A stretch of DNA of 6,078 bases from assembly GCA_030043155.1 (NCBI GenBank), contig JASHYE010000499.1, positions 1 to 6,078 on the forward strand, written 5' to 3'. The position numbers were made by a program, and so were the translations under genes. This document shows, in pieces, positions 1 to 6,078 of the stretch. Every line of letters begins with the position of its first letter. The stretch's first letter is position 1. The notes below the pieces were generated by a model. The model was not told the origin of the DNA. It saw only the letters and a list, made by a program, of their open reading frames with translations, and made no database searches. Origin of the DNA: Candidatus Acidiferrales bacterium (GTDB lineage: Bacteria; Acidobacteriota; Terriglobia; Acidoferrales; UBA7541).

Positions 1-1021
1 TGACGCGCAGCTCTTTCGCATCGCGAATCTCAATTCCCTCCTCTGTGTAAGGCCCCAATGCGGCGAGCATCGGCAGCTCGTCGATGAGCCGAGCGGTCAG
101 CGCTCCTGAAATTTTCCCGCCTTTCACCGGAGCGTGATGGACATTGACGTCGCCCGTAAGCTCGCCATCGCGCGAAGCGAGCGCGACCACGGAGACCGGC
201 GCGCCCATCGCGGCCAGAAAATCGAGAATGGCGGTCCGTGTTGGATTCAGCCCGACGCCCTGAATAATCAATTCTGAATCGGGAACGATAAGCGTGGCCG
301 CGAGAAAAAATGTGGCTGCGGAGATATCGCCCGGCACAGTGACCTGCCGGGCCGTCAATTTTGGCCTGCCTTGCAAATGCACCGCGCCGTCTTGCCTGGT
401 GATTGCCGCGCCCATTTCGCGCAGCGCCAGTTCCGTGTGGTCGCGCGTATGTACGGGTTCGTGCACGATGGTTTCCCCTTCCGCGAACAAACCGGCAAGC
501 AAGACTGCGGACTTCACCTGCGCGCTCGGCACTTTGGGCGCATAATCGATTGTGCGCAACGCGCCGCCCGCGATTTTCAGCGGCGCAAACTCATCTTCGC
601 GTGCCTCGATTTTTGCGCCCATCTGCCGCAGCGGCTCCATAACCCGCCGCATAGGCCTGCGCCGCAAGGAGCCATCGCCAGATATTTCCGCTGAAAAATT
701 CTGCCCGGCCAGCGCGCCGGAGAGAAGCCGGATTGTCGTTCCGCTGTTGCCCGCGTCGAGCGTTTTTCGCGGCTTAGCCCAGCCAGACAGGCCCTTGCCC
801 TCGACGGTGATGCCGCTCCCCTTCTCTTCGATGTGCACGCCCAGCGCGCGCAGGCATCGCAGAGTGCTTTGGCAATCCGCCGCTGGCGAATAATTGAAGA
901 TTTCGCTTCTCCCTTCTGCCAGGGCAGCCAGAATGGCGATGCGATGCGAAATGGATTTGTCTCCGGGAAGAGTCAGAATCCCTCGAAACGGCTTTGCTGG
1001 GCGGATGCGCCGCTTGGCCAT
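1..1021 (-). CDS. aroA: 3-phosphoshikimate 1-carboxyvinyltransferase (EPSP synthase), C-terminus cut by window edge
   Basis: It joins shikimate-3-phosphate and phosphoenolpyruvate to give EPSP, the sixth step of the cytoplasmic shikimate pathway to aromatic amino acids. I translated the minus strand from the ATG at 1021-1019 and found 340 uninterrupted codons running off the left edge. About 90 residues are missing if the protein has the usual length of around 430. Visible family motifs are PGDKSISHR (19-27, substrate-binding Lys22), LDAGNSGTTIRLL (88-100, PEP-binding loop with Gly94), GDGSLRRRPM (115-124), PSAQVKSAVLLAGL (165-178), VPGDISAATFFL (229-240), DELPMLA (314-320, catalytic Asp314) and RDAKELRV (333-340). 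The loop resembles Bacillus-type enzymes, and the Gly at position 94 is unaltered. The start is well placed relative to PGDKSISHR, but only a weak Shine-Dalgarno (TAAGA) precedes it. The gene is divergent from the S55-like gene and functionally unrelated to it. Identification is very secure. Confidence 0.97.
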   Translation of the reverse strand, partial: MAKRRIRPAKPFRGILTLPGDKSISHRIAILAALAEGRSEIFNYSPAADCQSTLRCLRALGVHIEEKGSGITVEGKGLSGWAKPRKTLDAGNSGTTIRLLSGALAGQNFSAEISGDGSLRRRPMRRVMEPLRQMGAKIEAREDEFAPLKIAGGALRTIDYAPKVPSAQVKSAVLLAGLFAEGETIVHEPVHTRDHTELALREMGAAITRQDGAVHLQGRPKLTARQVTVPGDISAATFFLAATLIVPDSELIIQGVGLNPTRTAILDFLAAMGAPVSVVALASRDGELTGDVNVHHAPVKGGKISGALTARLIDELPMLAALGPYTEEGIEIRDAKELRV

Positions 1022-1070
1022 GAGGAAATCTTAGCACGCCCGTCGGAAACAACCTTGCGCCTGGCTGCGG

Positions 1071-1076
1071 TGTCAA
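1071..1076 (-). promoter_or_regulatory. Possible -35 hexamer for aroA in the divergent intergenic region
   Basis: Read on the minus strand these bases are TTGACA, a perfect sigma-70 -35 consensus, about 50 bases upstream of the aroA ATG. At 17-18 bases downstream only GTTGTT/TTGTTT is found, which is a poor -10 element. The site may therefore be chance or may need an activator. On the plus strand, TTGCGC (1055-1060) followed by AATGAT or TGATAT near 1076-1083 is an even weaker candidate for the S55-like gene. The rest of the 158-bp region between the two divergent starts shows no clear operator or riboswitch. Confidence 0.2.
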
Positions 1077-1171
1077 ATGATATGCGCGTTAGCAGACGCT
1101 GGTAACGTTCGGGCATCAGTCGCTGCGATGGAATCATGGCGCTGCAACGTCATTGCGCCGCTTAGATGCGC

Positions 1172-1175
1172 AGGT
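1172..1175 (+). promoter_or_regulatory. Weak ribosome binding site that favours the start at 1180
   Basis: AGGT lies five bases upstream of the ATG at 1180. The reading frame is open further upstream to a TTG at 1153, but that codon has no purine-rich sequence in front of it and would add nine residues before an otherwise typical signal peptide. The ATG at 1180 is therefore preferred. A second in-frame ATG at 1192 (Met5) remains possible. Confidence 0.45.
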
Positions 1176-1179
1176 TAAT

Positions 1180-2976
1180 ATGAAAAGTCTTATGCGTCTT
1201 CGCTATGGTTTATTGTTCGCAGCAGCTCTGACTCTGCTGCTTCCCCTCTCGCTCTTTGCTGCAGACACACCCGCTATTCTTCCGCTGAGCGAAATCCATC
1301 CCGGAATGAAGGGCGTGGCGTACACGATTTTCAGCGGCGACCAGGTCCAGCAGATGGATGTGACCGTGCTGGGCATCTTGAATGACGCCATGGGGCCGAA
1401 GCAGGACATCATCCTCGTCGAGCTTTCGGGAGCGGATGTTGCCAAGGATGGGGTTGTTGCCGGTATGAGCGGAAGTCCAGTGTATTTCGACGGTAAGCTC
1501 GCCGGCGCCATTTCGCTCAAAGTTGGGACGTTCACGAAGGATGCTATCGCCGGCGTTACGCCCATTCAGAACATGCTGGATATTCAGGAGGCAATGTCTT
1601 CGCCGGTGCAGATTGCCGCAAATCCGTTGCCCGAGAATTTGCAGAATTCTGCCGCGGCGCAAGCCTCGAATTCTCCCGGCAGGGTCGCGCTCGGCGGTAA
1701 CCAATTTCTTGTGCCGATCGAGACTCCTCTCGTTTTTTCGGGCGTATTGCCACAGACATTGGATCGCTTCTCTCCGGACTTCCGCGCGTACGGCTTGGCG
1801 GCGATGGCAGGCGGCACCGTGCCGCCCAGTCCTGAAGATTCACAGATCAAGCCCGGCGATATGGTTGGAATGCAGCTCGCATCCGGCGATCTTTCGCTTT
1901 ACGCGGGCTGCACGGTCACGGCCATCATTCACGGCCGCGTGTTTGTGTGCGGCCATCCTTTCAATTCCCTTGGCTCCGTCGAGATGCCGATGACGCGCGC
2001 CTACGTCGTGACGACACTGGCTTCTTCGCTCGAGTCTACCAAGATCATGAATACCGGCGGCGTGATAGGCACTTTTTTGCAGGATAGTGTGACTGGAGTC
2101 GTCGGCCAGCTTGGTGCTGGACCGGCCATGCTGCCCGTTACGGTCAATATCACGACGGCAAAGCAGCAGCGCCACTTCCACTTCAATGTCATTGAAAATC
2201 CGAAGCTGACACCTCTTCTTGTTGCCGTTGCCACCTACAACGGCATGGTGAGCAACACAGCTTACACCGAGGGCACCACACTCCAGCTCGATGGCAGAAT
2301 CGATATCGCCGGACACCCCTCCGTCGACCTGCGCGACATGTTTGTGCCATCGGATTCGCCGCTTCCGGGTGGCTACCCGGTGGCCATCGCCGTCGAATCA
2401 GCTTTTGCGCGCATTTATACCAATCCTTATGAAGTGCCAAAAGTGCAGAACGTCACAATCAATGTCACCAGCTTGCCGCAGAGCCGATGGTCCGAAATTG
2501 ATGGTGCGTGGGCGGATCGCAGCGAAGTTGCAGCCGGGCAGACGCTCAATATCAAAGTGCTGCTTCATCCTTACCGAGGCACGCCGTTCATTCAAGAGGT
2601 GCCCATCACGATCCCGGCGCAGGCCGCGCGCGGCAATCTGCAGGTCCTGGTCAGCGATGCAGCTTCGCTGAATCGCATGCGGGAGCTTTTTCCCGGTCAA
2701 GGCGAGAATCTGCAGGGCTTGGACGAACTGATCCGTGTGATCAATCGCGAGCGCCAAAATGACCGGCTCTACGTCACGTTGTGGACCAATACCCCGACTC
2801 TTCTCGTTGAGGACAAGGAATTGCCTGACATTCCCGCATCCGAGATTAACGTGCTGGATCAACGCCGCATGCCCGGCGGCGCGCAATTGCTTTATCAGTC
2901 CGAAATTGGCGAACATTCGGTGGCCATGAATCAGGTGATTTCCGGCCAGCAATATCTTTCGGTCACAGTCAAGTGA
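1180..2976 (+). CDS. Exported SpoIVB/S55-family putative serine peptidase with long C-terminal extension
   Basis: The product is 598 residues from the chosen ATG. Residues 1-27 form a Sec signal peptide (basic start, hydrophobic run, cleavage probably after LFA), so the mature protein is periplasmic or secreted. A region from about 33 to 134 carries GMSGSPVY (95-102), with Ser97 aligning with the SpoIVB nucleophile, followed by DGKLAGAIS and AGVTPIQNML. A Gln/Ala/Pro-rich linker (about 135-220) leads to PGDMVGMQLASGDLSL and then VCGHPFNSLG (256-265), whose His259 matches the family histidine motif. Residues from about 370 to 598 are a beta-rich region I do not recognise. No PDZ domain is visible, unlike Bacillus SpoIVB. 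SpoIVB triggers sigma-K processing during sporulation; nothing here suggests sporulation, so that role should not be transferred. Ser precedes His, and no Asp sits at the expected spacing, so activity is unproven. The gene is probably co-transcribed with the propeller gene 31 bp downstream. Confidence 0.88.
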   Translation: MKSLMRLRYGLLFAAALTLLLPLSLFAADTPAILPLSEIHPGMKGVAYTIFSGDQVQQMDVTVLGILNDAMGPKQDIILVELSGADVAKDGVVAGMSGSPVYFDGKLAGAISLKVGTFTKDAIAGVTPIQNMLDIQEAMSSPVQIAANPLPENLQNSAAAQASNSPGRVALGGNQFLVPIETPLVFSGVLPQTLDRFSPDFRAYGLAAMAGGTVPPSPEDSQIKPGDMVGMQLASGDLSLYAGCTVTAIIHGRVFVCGHPFNSLGSVEMPMTRAYVVTTLASSLESTKIMNTGGVIGTFLQDSVTGVVGQLGAGPAMLPVTVNITTAKQQRHFHFNVIENPKLTPLLVAVATYNGMVSNTAYTEGTTLQLDGRIDIAGHPSVDLRDMFVPSDSPLPGGYPVAIAVESAFARIYTNPYEVPKVQNVTINVTSLPQSRWSEIDGAWADRSEVAAGQTLNIKVLLHPYRGTPFIQEVPITIPAQAARGNLQVLVSDAASLNRMRELFPGQGENLQGLDELIRVINRERQNDRLYVTLWTNTPTLLVEDKELPDIPASEINVLDQRRMPGGAQLLYQSEIGEHSVAMNQVISGQQYLSVTVK

Positions 2977-2995
2977 CCCAATTTCCCAAAAGATT

Positions 2996-3000
2996 GAGAG
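2996..3000 (+). promoter_or_regulatory. Ribosome binding site of the beta-propeller gene
   Basis: GAGAG lies seven bases before the ATG at 3008. Another ATG at 3001 is out of frame, so this site and the signal peptide that follows fix the start at 3008. With only 31 bp after the preceding stop codon and no hairpin followed by a T-run in between, the two genes probably share a transcript. Confidence 0.6.
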
Positions 3001-3007
3001 ATGATCG

Positions 3008-5305
3008 ATGAGGCGATTCACGCTTCTTGGAGTTTTTGCCGCTCTTTTGCTGTGCGCAGTAGCAGCTCAGGCGGAACACACGCGTTTCTGGCAGCAATCT
3101 ACTTTCGATGAATTCGACAAAGGCACGCACAACGGCATCGCCCTTCGCAGCGACGGCACTCTTATGCCCGCGCCGGAATTCAAGCAACTCGCCGATCCCG
3201 CGCTCGCTTACGCGTGGGCGCTGGCTGTGGATTCGCGCGGAAGGCTCTACGCGGCCGGCGGTTCTGACGCCAAGGTCGTACGCCTCAATGGCGATGAGAA
3301 GCCTGCTACGGTATTTGAATCCAGTGAACTTGAAGCTCAGGCTCTTGCCATCGACAAGCAAGATAACCTCTATGTTGGCACCGCGCCTGACGGCAAGGTG
3401 TACAAAGTCACGCCCGACGGCCAGCACTCCGTGTTTTTTGACCCTAAAGCAAAATACATCTGGGCGCTTGCGTTTGATCCCGCCGGAACTCTGTTTGTTG
3501 CTACCGGAGACACGGGCGAAGTTTTCGCCGTGGCTCCTGACGGTACCGGTAAGCTTTTTTACAAAAGCGATGAGACTCACGCGCGCTCACTGGCATTTGA
3601 TTCTCACGGCAATTTGCTTGTCGGCACGGACCCCAGCGGCCTGATCATCCGCGTCCCCATCAACGCCCATGGTTCCGGTTTACCGGAGGCGGGAAAAGGG
3701 TTCGTGGTTTACGAAACGGACAAGAAAGAAGTCACGAGCATGACGATTGGGCCTCACGGGAGCATCTATGTCGCTGCCGTGGGCAACAAGACTCCGCGGC
3801 GCCCGCGCACCGGGCCTGCCGCAAATCCATCCGCTAATCAATTGGCCGCCGCTCTTGCGGCCGCCGCGCGGTCTGGCGAGCAGCAAGCCACTCCCAATGA
3901 GGCCATTTCCGGCGCTACTGCGGGCGCGACGATGTTTCCGACGTTCTTGAATCCTACTGGAGGCAGCGAAGTCTATCGCATCGCTCCCGACGGCTCGCCA
4001 GAATCACTGTGGTCTTCTGCTCAGGACGTCGTCTATGCGCTGGGATTTTCTCCTTCGCATCACCTGCTGCTCGGAACCGGAAATCACGGCGAAGTGATTC
4101 AACTGGATGACCAGCGCCTGTTTTCTTCGCTTGCCGGTTCAGACGCTTCGCAAGTGACTGCTCTGATTCCGGGGCCAAGCCGGACGATCTACATTGCTAC
4201 CGCGAATCCCGGAAAAATCTTTGCGCTCGGCCCCGATTATGCTACGGAAGGCACTTTTGAATCAGACCCCTTCGACGCCAAGATTTACTCTCGATGGGGA
4301 CGGTTGACGTGGTGGGGCGAAAACAGCGGCACGGGCAAAATCGAATTCTACGTGCGCTCGGGCAACACCTCGGAACCGGATGATTACTGGAGCCCCTGGT
4401 CTGGTCCCTACACCAACAGCGCAGGAAGCAGTGTTGACTGCCCGCCCGCGCGCTTTGCACAGTGGAAAGCAGTCTTTCACGTCACCGGAGATCAGGATCA
4501 GCCGACGCTCTCGTGGGTCAAACTCGCTTATTTGCGCAATAACGTCGCGCCGGTGATCGATGGAATTGTCGTTCAGGATCCGGGGATACGCGCGCAGAGC
4601 TTTGGAGGAAATGCCGGCCAGCCGCAAACGCCAACTGTTGTTCCTCTGCGCGAGCCGCAGACTTCGAGCGAGGAAGTGGAATCATTTGTCTTCTCTCAGG
4701 GCCAGGCACGCGGCCCGCAATTCTCCACTCCGCCGCAGGGCTTCGTCGCCAGGGGCTATCAGACCGTGCTCTGGAGCGCTCACGACGACAATGATGACGA
4801 GCTCGTTTATTCGCTTTACTATCGCGGGGAAGGCGAAACGCAGTGGAAGCTGCTCAAGGACAAAATTCACGACGATTTTTATTCCTGGGACACCACAACC
4901 ATGCCGGACGGCGCATATTATCTGAAGCTCGTCGCATCCGATGCGCCTTCAAATCCCGCAGGCGACGCGCTCACGACGGAAATGGAAAGCGACCGGTTCC
5001 AGGTGGATAATACTCCGCCGACGGTGGAGAATATCCGCGCCACCGAGTCCGCCGGCGATTGGCACGTACGCTTCACCGCGCATGACTCGGGCAGCGCCAT
5101 CGCGCGCACTTCGTACAGTCTGGACGCGGGCGATTGGCAAATGGTATTCCCAACAGGGCAGCTCACCGACTCGCCGTCCGAGGATTACGATGTCGTGTTC
5201 CATAATCTCGCGGCGGGAGAGCATACCGTTGCCGTTCGTGTCTTCGACAAATTCAAGAACACGGCAACCGCGAAAGTGACTTTTACCGTTTCCGGCACTC
5301 GCTAA
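3008..5305 (+). CDS. Exported seven-bladed beta-propeller protein with C-terminal beta-sandwich (Ig/FN3-like) modules
   Basis: The product has 765 residues. Residues 1-22 are a Sec signal peptide ending AQA; Cys16 is preceded by Leu, so it does not fit a lipobox. Seven repeats of the form 'ALAxDxxGxLYVGTxxxGxVYxVxPDG' start near residues 70, 111, 151, 191, 241, 346 and 391, giving a seven-bladed NHL/SMP-30-like propeller (about 70-416). The fifth blade is interrupted by an Ala/Pro-rich insert (263-318). Residues about 420-512 form a module with WGRLTWW, SGNTSEPDDYWSPWS and ARFAQWKAVF, probably a beta-sandwich. A Gln/Pro-rich linker follows. An FN3-like module (about 585-672) contains WSAHDDNDDELVYSLYYRG and WDTTTMPDGAYYL, and a last Ig-like module begins at DNTPP (677 on the mature side of 673). 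No enzymatic residues stand out. A binding or scaffold role outside the cytoplasm is likely, perhaps with the S55-like protein, but the ligand is unknown. The fold assignment is firm; the function is not. Confidence 0.9.
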   Translation: MRRFTLLGVFAALLLCAVAAQAEHTRFWQQSTFDEFDKGTHNGIALRSDGTLMPAPEFKQLADPALAYAWALAVDSRGRLYAAGGSDAKVVRLNGDEKPATVFESSELEAQALAIDKQDNLYVGTAPDGKVYKVTPDGQHSVFFDPKAKYIWALAFDPAGTLFVATGDTGEVFAVAPDGTGKLFYKSDETHARSLAFDSHGNLLVGTDPSGLIIRVPINAHGSGLPEAGKGFVVYETDKKEVTSMTIGPHGSIYVAAVGNKTPRRPRTGPAANPSANQLAAALAAAARSGEQQATPNEAISGATAGATMFPTFLNPTGGSEVYRIAPDGSPESLWSSAQDVVYALGFSPSHHLLLGTGNHGEVIQLDDQRLFSSLAGSDASQVTALIPGPSRTIYIATANPGKIFALGPDYATEGTFESDPFDAKIYSRWGRLTWWGENSGTGKIEFYVRSGNTSEPDDYWSPWSGPYTNSAGSSVDCPPARFAQWKAVFHVTGDQDQPTLSWVKLAYLRNNVAPVIDGIVVQDPGIRAQSFGGNAGQPQTPTVVPLREPQTSSEEVESFVFSQGQARGPQFSTPPQGFVARGYQTVLWSAHDDNDDELVYSLYYRGEGETQWKLLKDKIHDDFYSWDTTTMPDGAYYLKLVASDAPSNPAGDALTTEMESDRFQVDNTPPTVENIRATESAGDWHVRFTAHDSGSAIARTSYSLDAGDWQMVFPTGQLTDSPSEDYDVVFHNLAAGEHTVAVRVFDKFKNTATAKVTFTVSGTR

Positions 5306-5327
5306 GAACTTCGTAAGCCCGCGCTCG

Positions 5328-6078
5328 TCACGTTGTTGGCGGGGCAAGGTAATATCCCAATCGCGCACGAACCTTCACGTGGGGACGTCCCACTCTTACT
5401 TCAATCTGATGGATTCCCGGCTGCGCCGCTCCTTGCAGTTGATAGCTCAAAACGTACTGCGAATGCAGTTCGTCCGCTATTCGACTCAGATTAATCTGAA
5501 TGTTGCGGTCCTTGAAGGGATGGTAGTAAACGCCGCCCGTGAACGACACAGCTGCGGCCATTGCCTGGCTCTTTCTTATGTGAGTTACGCGCTGAACCAG
5601 GAACACGGCCACACATAGCAAACAAATAGTATTATCGACTCCCTCGGCCCCCATTGAAGTCACCACGGGCGCTGGATTCCCTCCCGAAGTTACATCCAGG
5701 TCATCATCCGGATCGTGCGGCACAGGGTCTACGCGCAAGTCCGCAGCCGTGCTGCTCAGACCAATGGTGTAAATGCTGATGTTCGCGCGCTGCGCCACTC
5801 GCAACACGTCGTCGAGCCTGTGTTTGCTGCCGCCATCTTGCGCTTCCGCAATTACCAGCAGCACGCGATGCGACGTCTCCGGCTGCTTCTCGAGCAGCAG
5901 CGCACTCTCCATCATCGCGTCGTATAGACGCATATCGTCATCTCTGAATCGAATCTTCTGGATCGCTTTTTCGACCGCATCGTGATCGCTGGTGAATGGC
6001 TGCAGCAGATTCACCGCGTCGCCCGCGCCAATCACTGCCGCTTCGCCGTCGGCAGCCATTAGCGTTTCCGACACCACG
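5328..6078 (-). CDS. Acidobacterial VWFA-related protein, 5' end cut by window edge
   Basis: About 250 C-terminal codons are present; the frame runs open to the right edge, so the GTG at 6077-6075 is probably internal rather than the start. The fragment begins inside a von Willebrand A fold: GEAAVIGAGDAVNLLQPFTS (11-30 of the fragment), LYDAMMESALLL (51-62), HRVLLVIAEAQDGGSK (70-85) and RANISIYTIGLSS (97-109). An acidic linker (DPVPHDPDDDLD, 117-128) is followed by KSQAMAAAVSFTGGVYYHPF (169-188), IADELHSQYVLSYQ (200-213) and a final beta-rich tail, IEVRVGRPHVKVRARLGYY. The LHSQYVLSY and VRxRxGYY signatures are typical of the VWFA-related family widespread in Acidobacteria, whose function is unknown and whose members are usually exported. 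The first metal-binding motif (DxSxS) would lie off the window. The usual MIDAS Thr and second Asp are Met49 and Glu78 here. The gene is convergent with the propeller gene, with 22 bp between stops and no clear terminator. Confidence 0.88.
   Translation of the reverse strand, partial: VVSETLMAADGEAAVIGAGDAVNLLQPFTSDHDAVEKAIQKIRFRDDDMRLYDAMMESALLLEKQPETSHRVLLVIAEAQDGGSKHRLDDVLRVAQRANISIYTIGLSSTAADLRVDPVPHDPDDDLDVTSGGNPAPVVTSMGAEGVDNTICLLCVAVFLVQRVTHIRKSQAMAAAVSFTGGVYYHPFKDRNIQINLSRIADELHSQYVLSYQLQGAAQPGIHQIEVRVGRPHVKVRARLGYYLAPPTT

Noticed and set aside
294..1105. Plus-strand open frames across the aroA region
   Set aside because: The minus strand reads as an intact EPSP synthase throughout; the plus-strand frames are low-quality shadows.
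1138..1159. Short imperfect hairpin in the leader of the S55-like gene (GCAA/TTGC core with GGC/GCC arms)
   Set aside because: Only four plus three base pairs with a three-base bulge; this is expected by chance in such GC-rich sequence.
1136..1165. Nine-codon leader ORF (ATG at 1136, stop TAG) upstream of the S55-like gene
   Set aside because: The only GGA is three bases from the ATG, too close for a good RBS, and the peptide shows no attenuator-like codon run.
1153..1179. Upstream in-frame extension of the S55-like gene from a TTG at 1153
   Set aside because: No Shine-Dalgarno precedes the TTG and the extra residues would spoil a normal signal peptide start; the ATG at 1180 has AGGT at good spacing.
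3053..3058. Cys16 of the propeller protein as a lipoprotein attachment site
   Set aside because: The residues before it are Leu-Leu-Leu; a lipobox needs a small residue (Gly, Ala or Ser) at the position just before Cys. A signal peptidase I site (AQA) fits better.
2398..3580. Two long antisense open frames (2398-3021 and 2969-3580, minus strand)
   Set aside because: They lie opposite well-supported genes, overlap each other, and their translations are Arg/His-rich with no recognisable domain; typical shadows in GC-rich DNA.
5318..5343. CCCGC...GCGGG inverted repeat between the convergent genes as a bidirectional terminator
   Set aside because: The stem is only five base pairs with a 16-base loop, there is no T-run on either side, and it overlaps the end of the VWFA gene.

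Overview
The window (about 6.1 kb, moderately high GC) most likely comes from an acidobacterium (Acidobacteriota, Terriglobia-like). The main reason is the C-terminal part of a VWFA-related protein of the type expanded in Acidobacteria. A secreted SpoIVB/S55-like protein with a long C-terminal extension, next to a secreted beta-propeller protein, fits the same origin. This assignment is inference from protein style, not from a marker gene.

Layout. Positions 1-1021 (minus) hold the first 340 codons of aroA (EPSP synthase, shikimate pathway); its C-terminus lies off the left edge. A 158-bp divergent intergenic region (1022-1179) separates it from a two-gene plus-strand unit. The first gene (1180-2976) encodes an exported S55-family (SpoIVB-like) putative serine peptidase. 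The second (3008-5305), only 31 bp downstream with its own ribosome binding site, encodes an exported 765-residue protein with a seven-bladed beta-propeller followed by beta-sandwich modules. A convergent minus-strand gene (5328-6078, 5' end off the right edge) encodes the C-terminal part of an acidobacterial VWFA-related protein. Only 22 bp separate the two convergent stop codons.

How the genes may work together. The S55-like protein and the propeller protein both carry Sec-type signal peptides and are probably co-transcribed, so a shared job in the periplasm or outside the cell is plausible: peptidase or sensor plus beta-propeller binding scaffold. No function can be assigned from sequence alone. 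aroA is ordinary metabolism and unrelated to them.

The most interesting point is the order of the S55 motifs. The serine motif GMSGSP (Ser97) comes before the histidine motif GHPF (His259), the reverse of the order in Bacillus SpoIVB. The expected Asp is not obvious, and the protein's only two mature cysteines flank the His hairpin. The VWFA fragment lacks the usual Thr and second Asp of a metal-binding MIDAS site. I see no RNA genes, mobile elements, CRISPR arrays or notable DNA repeats.
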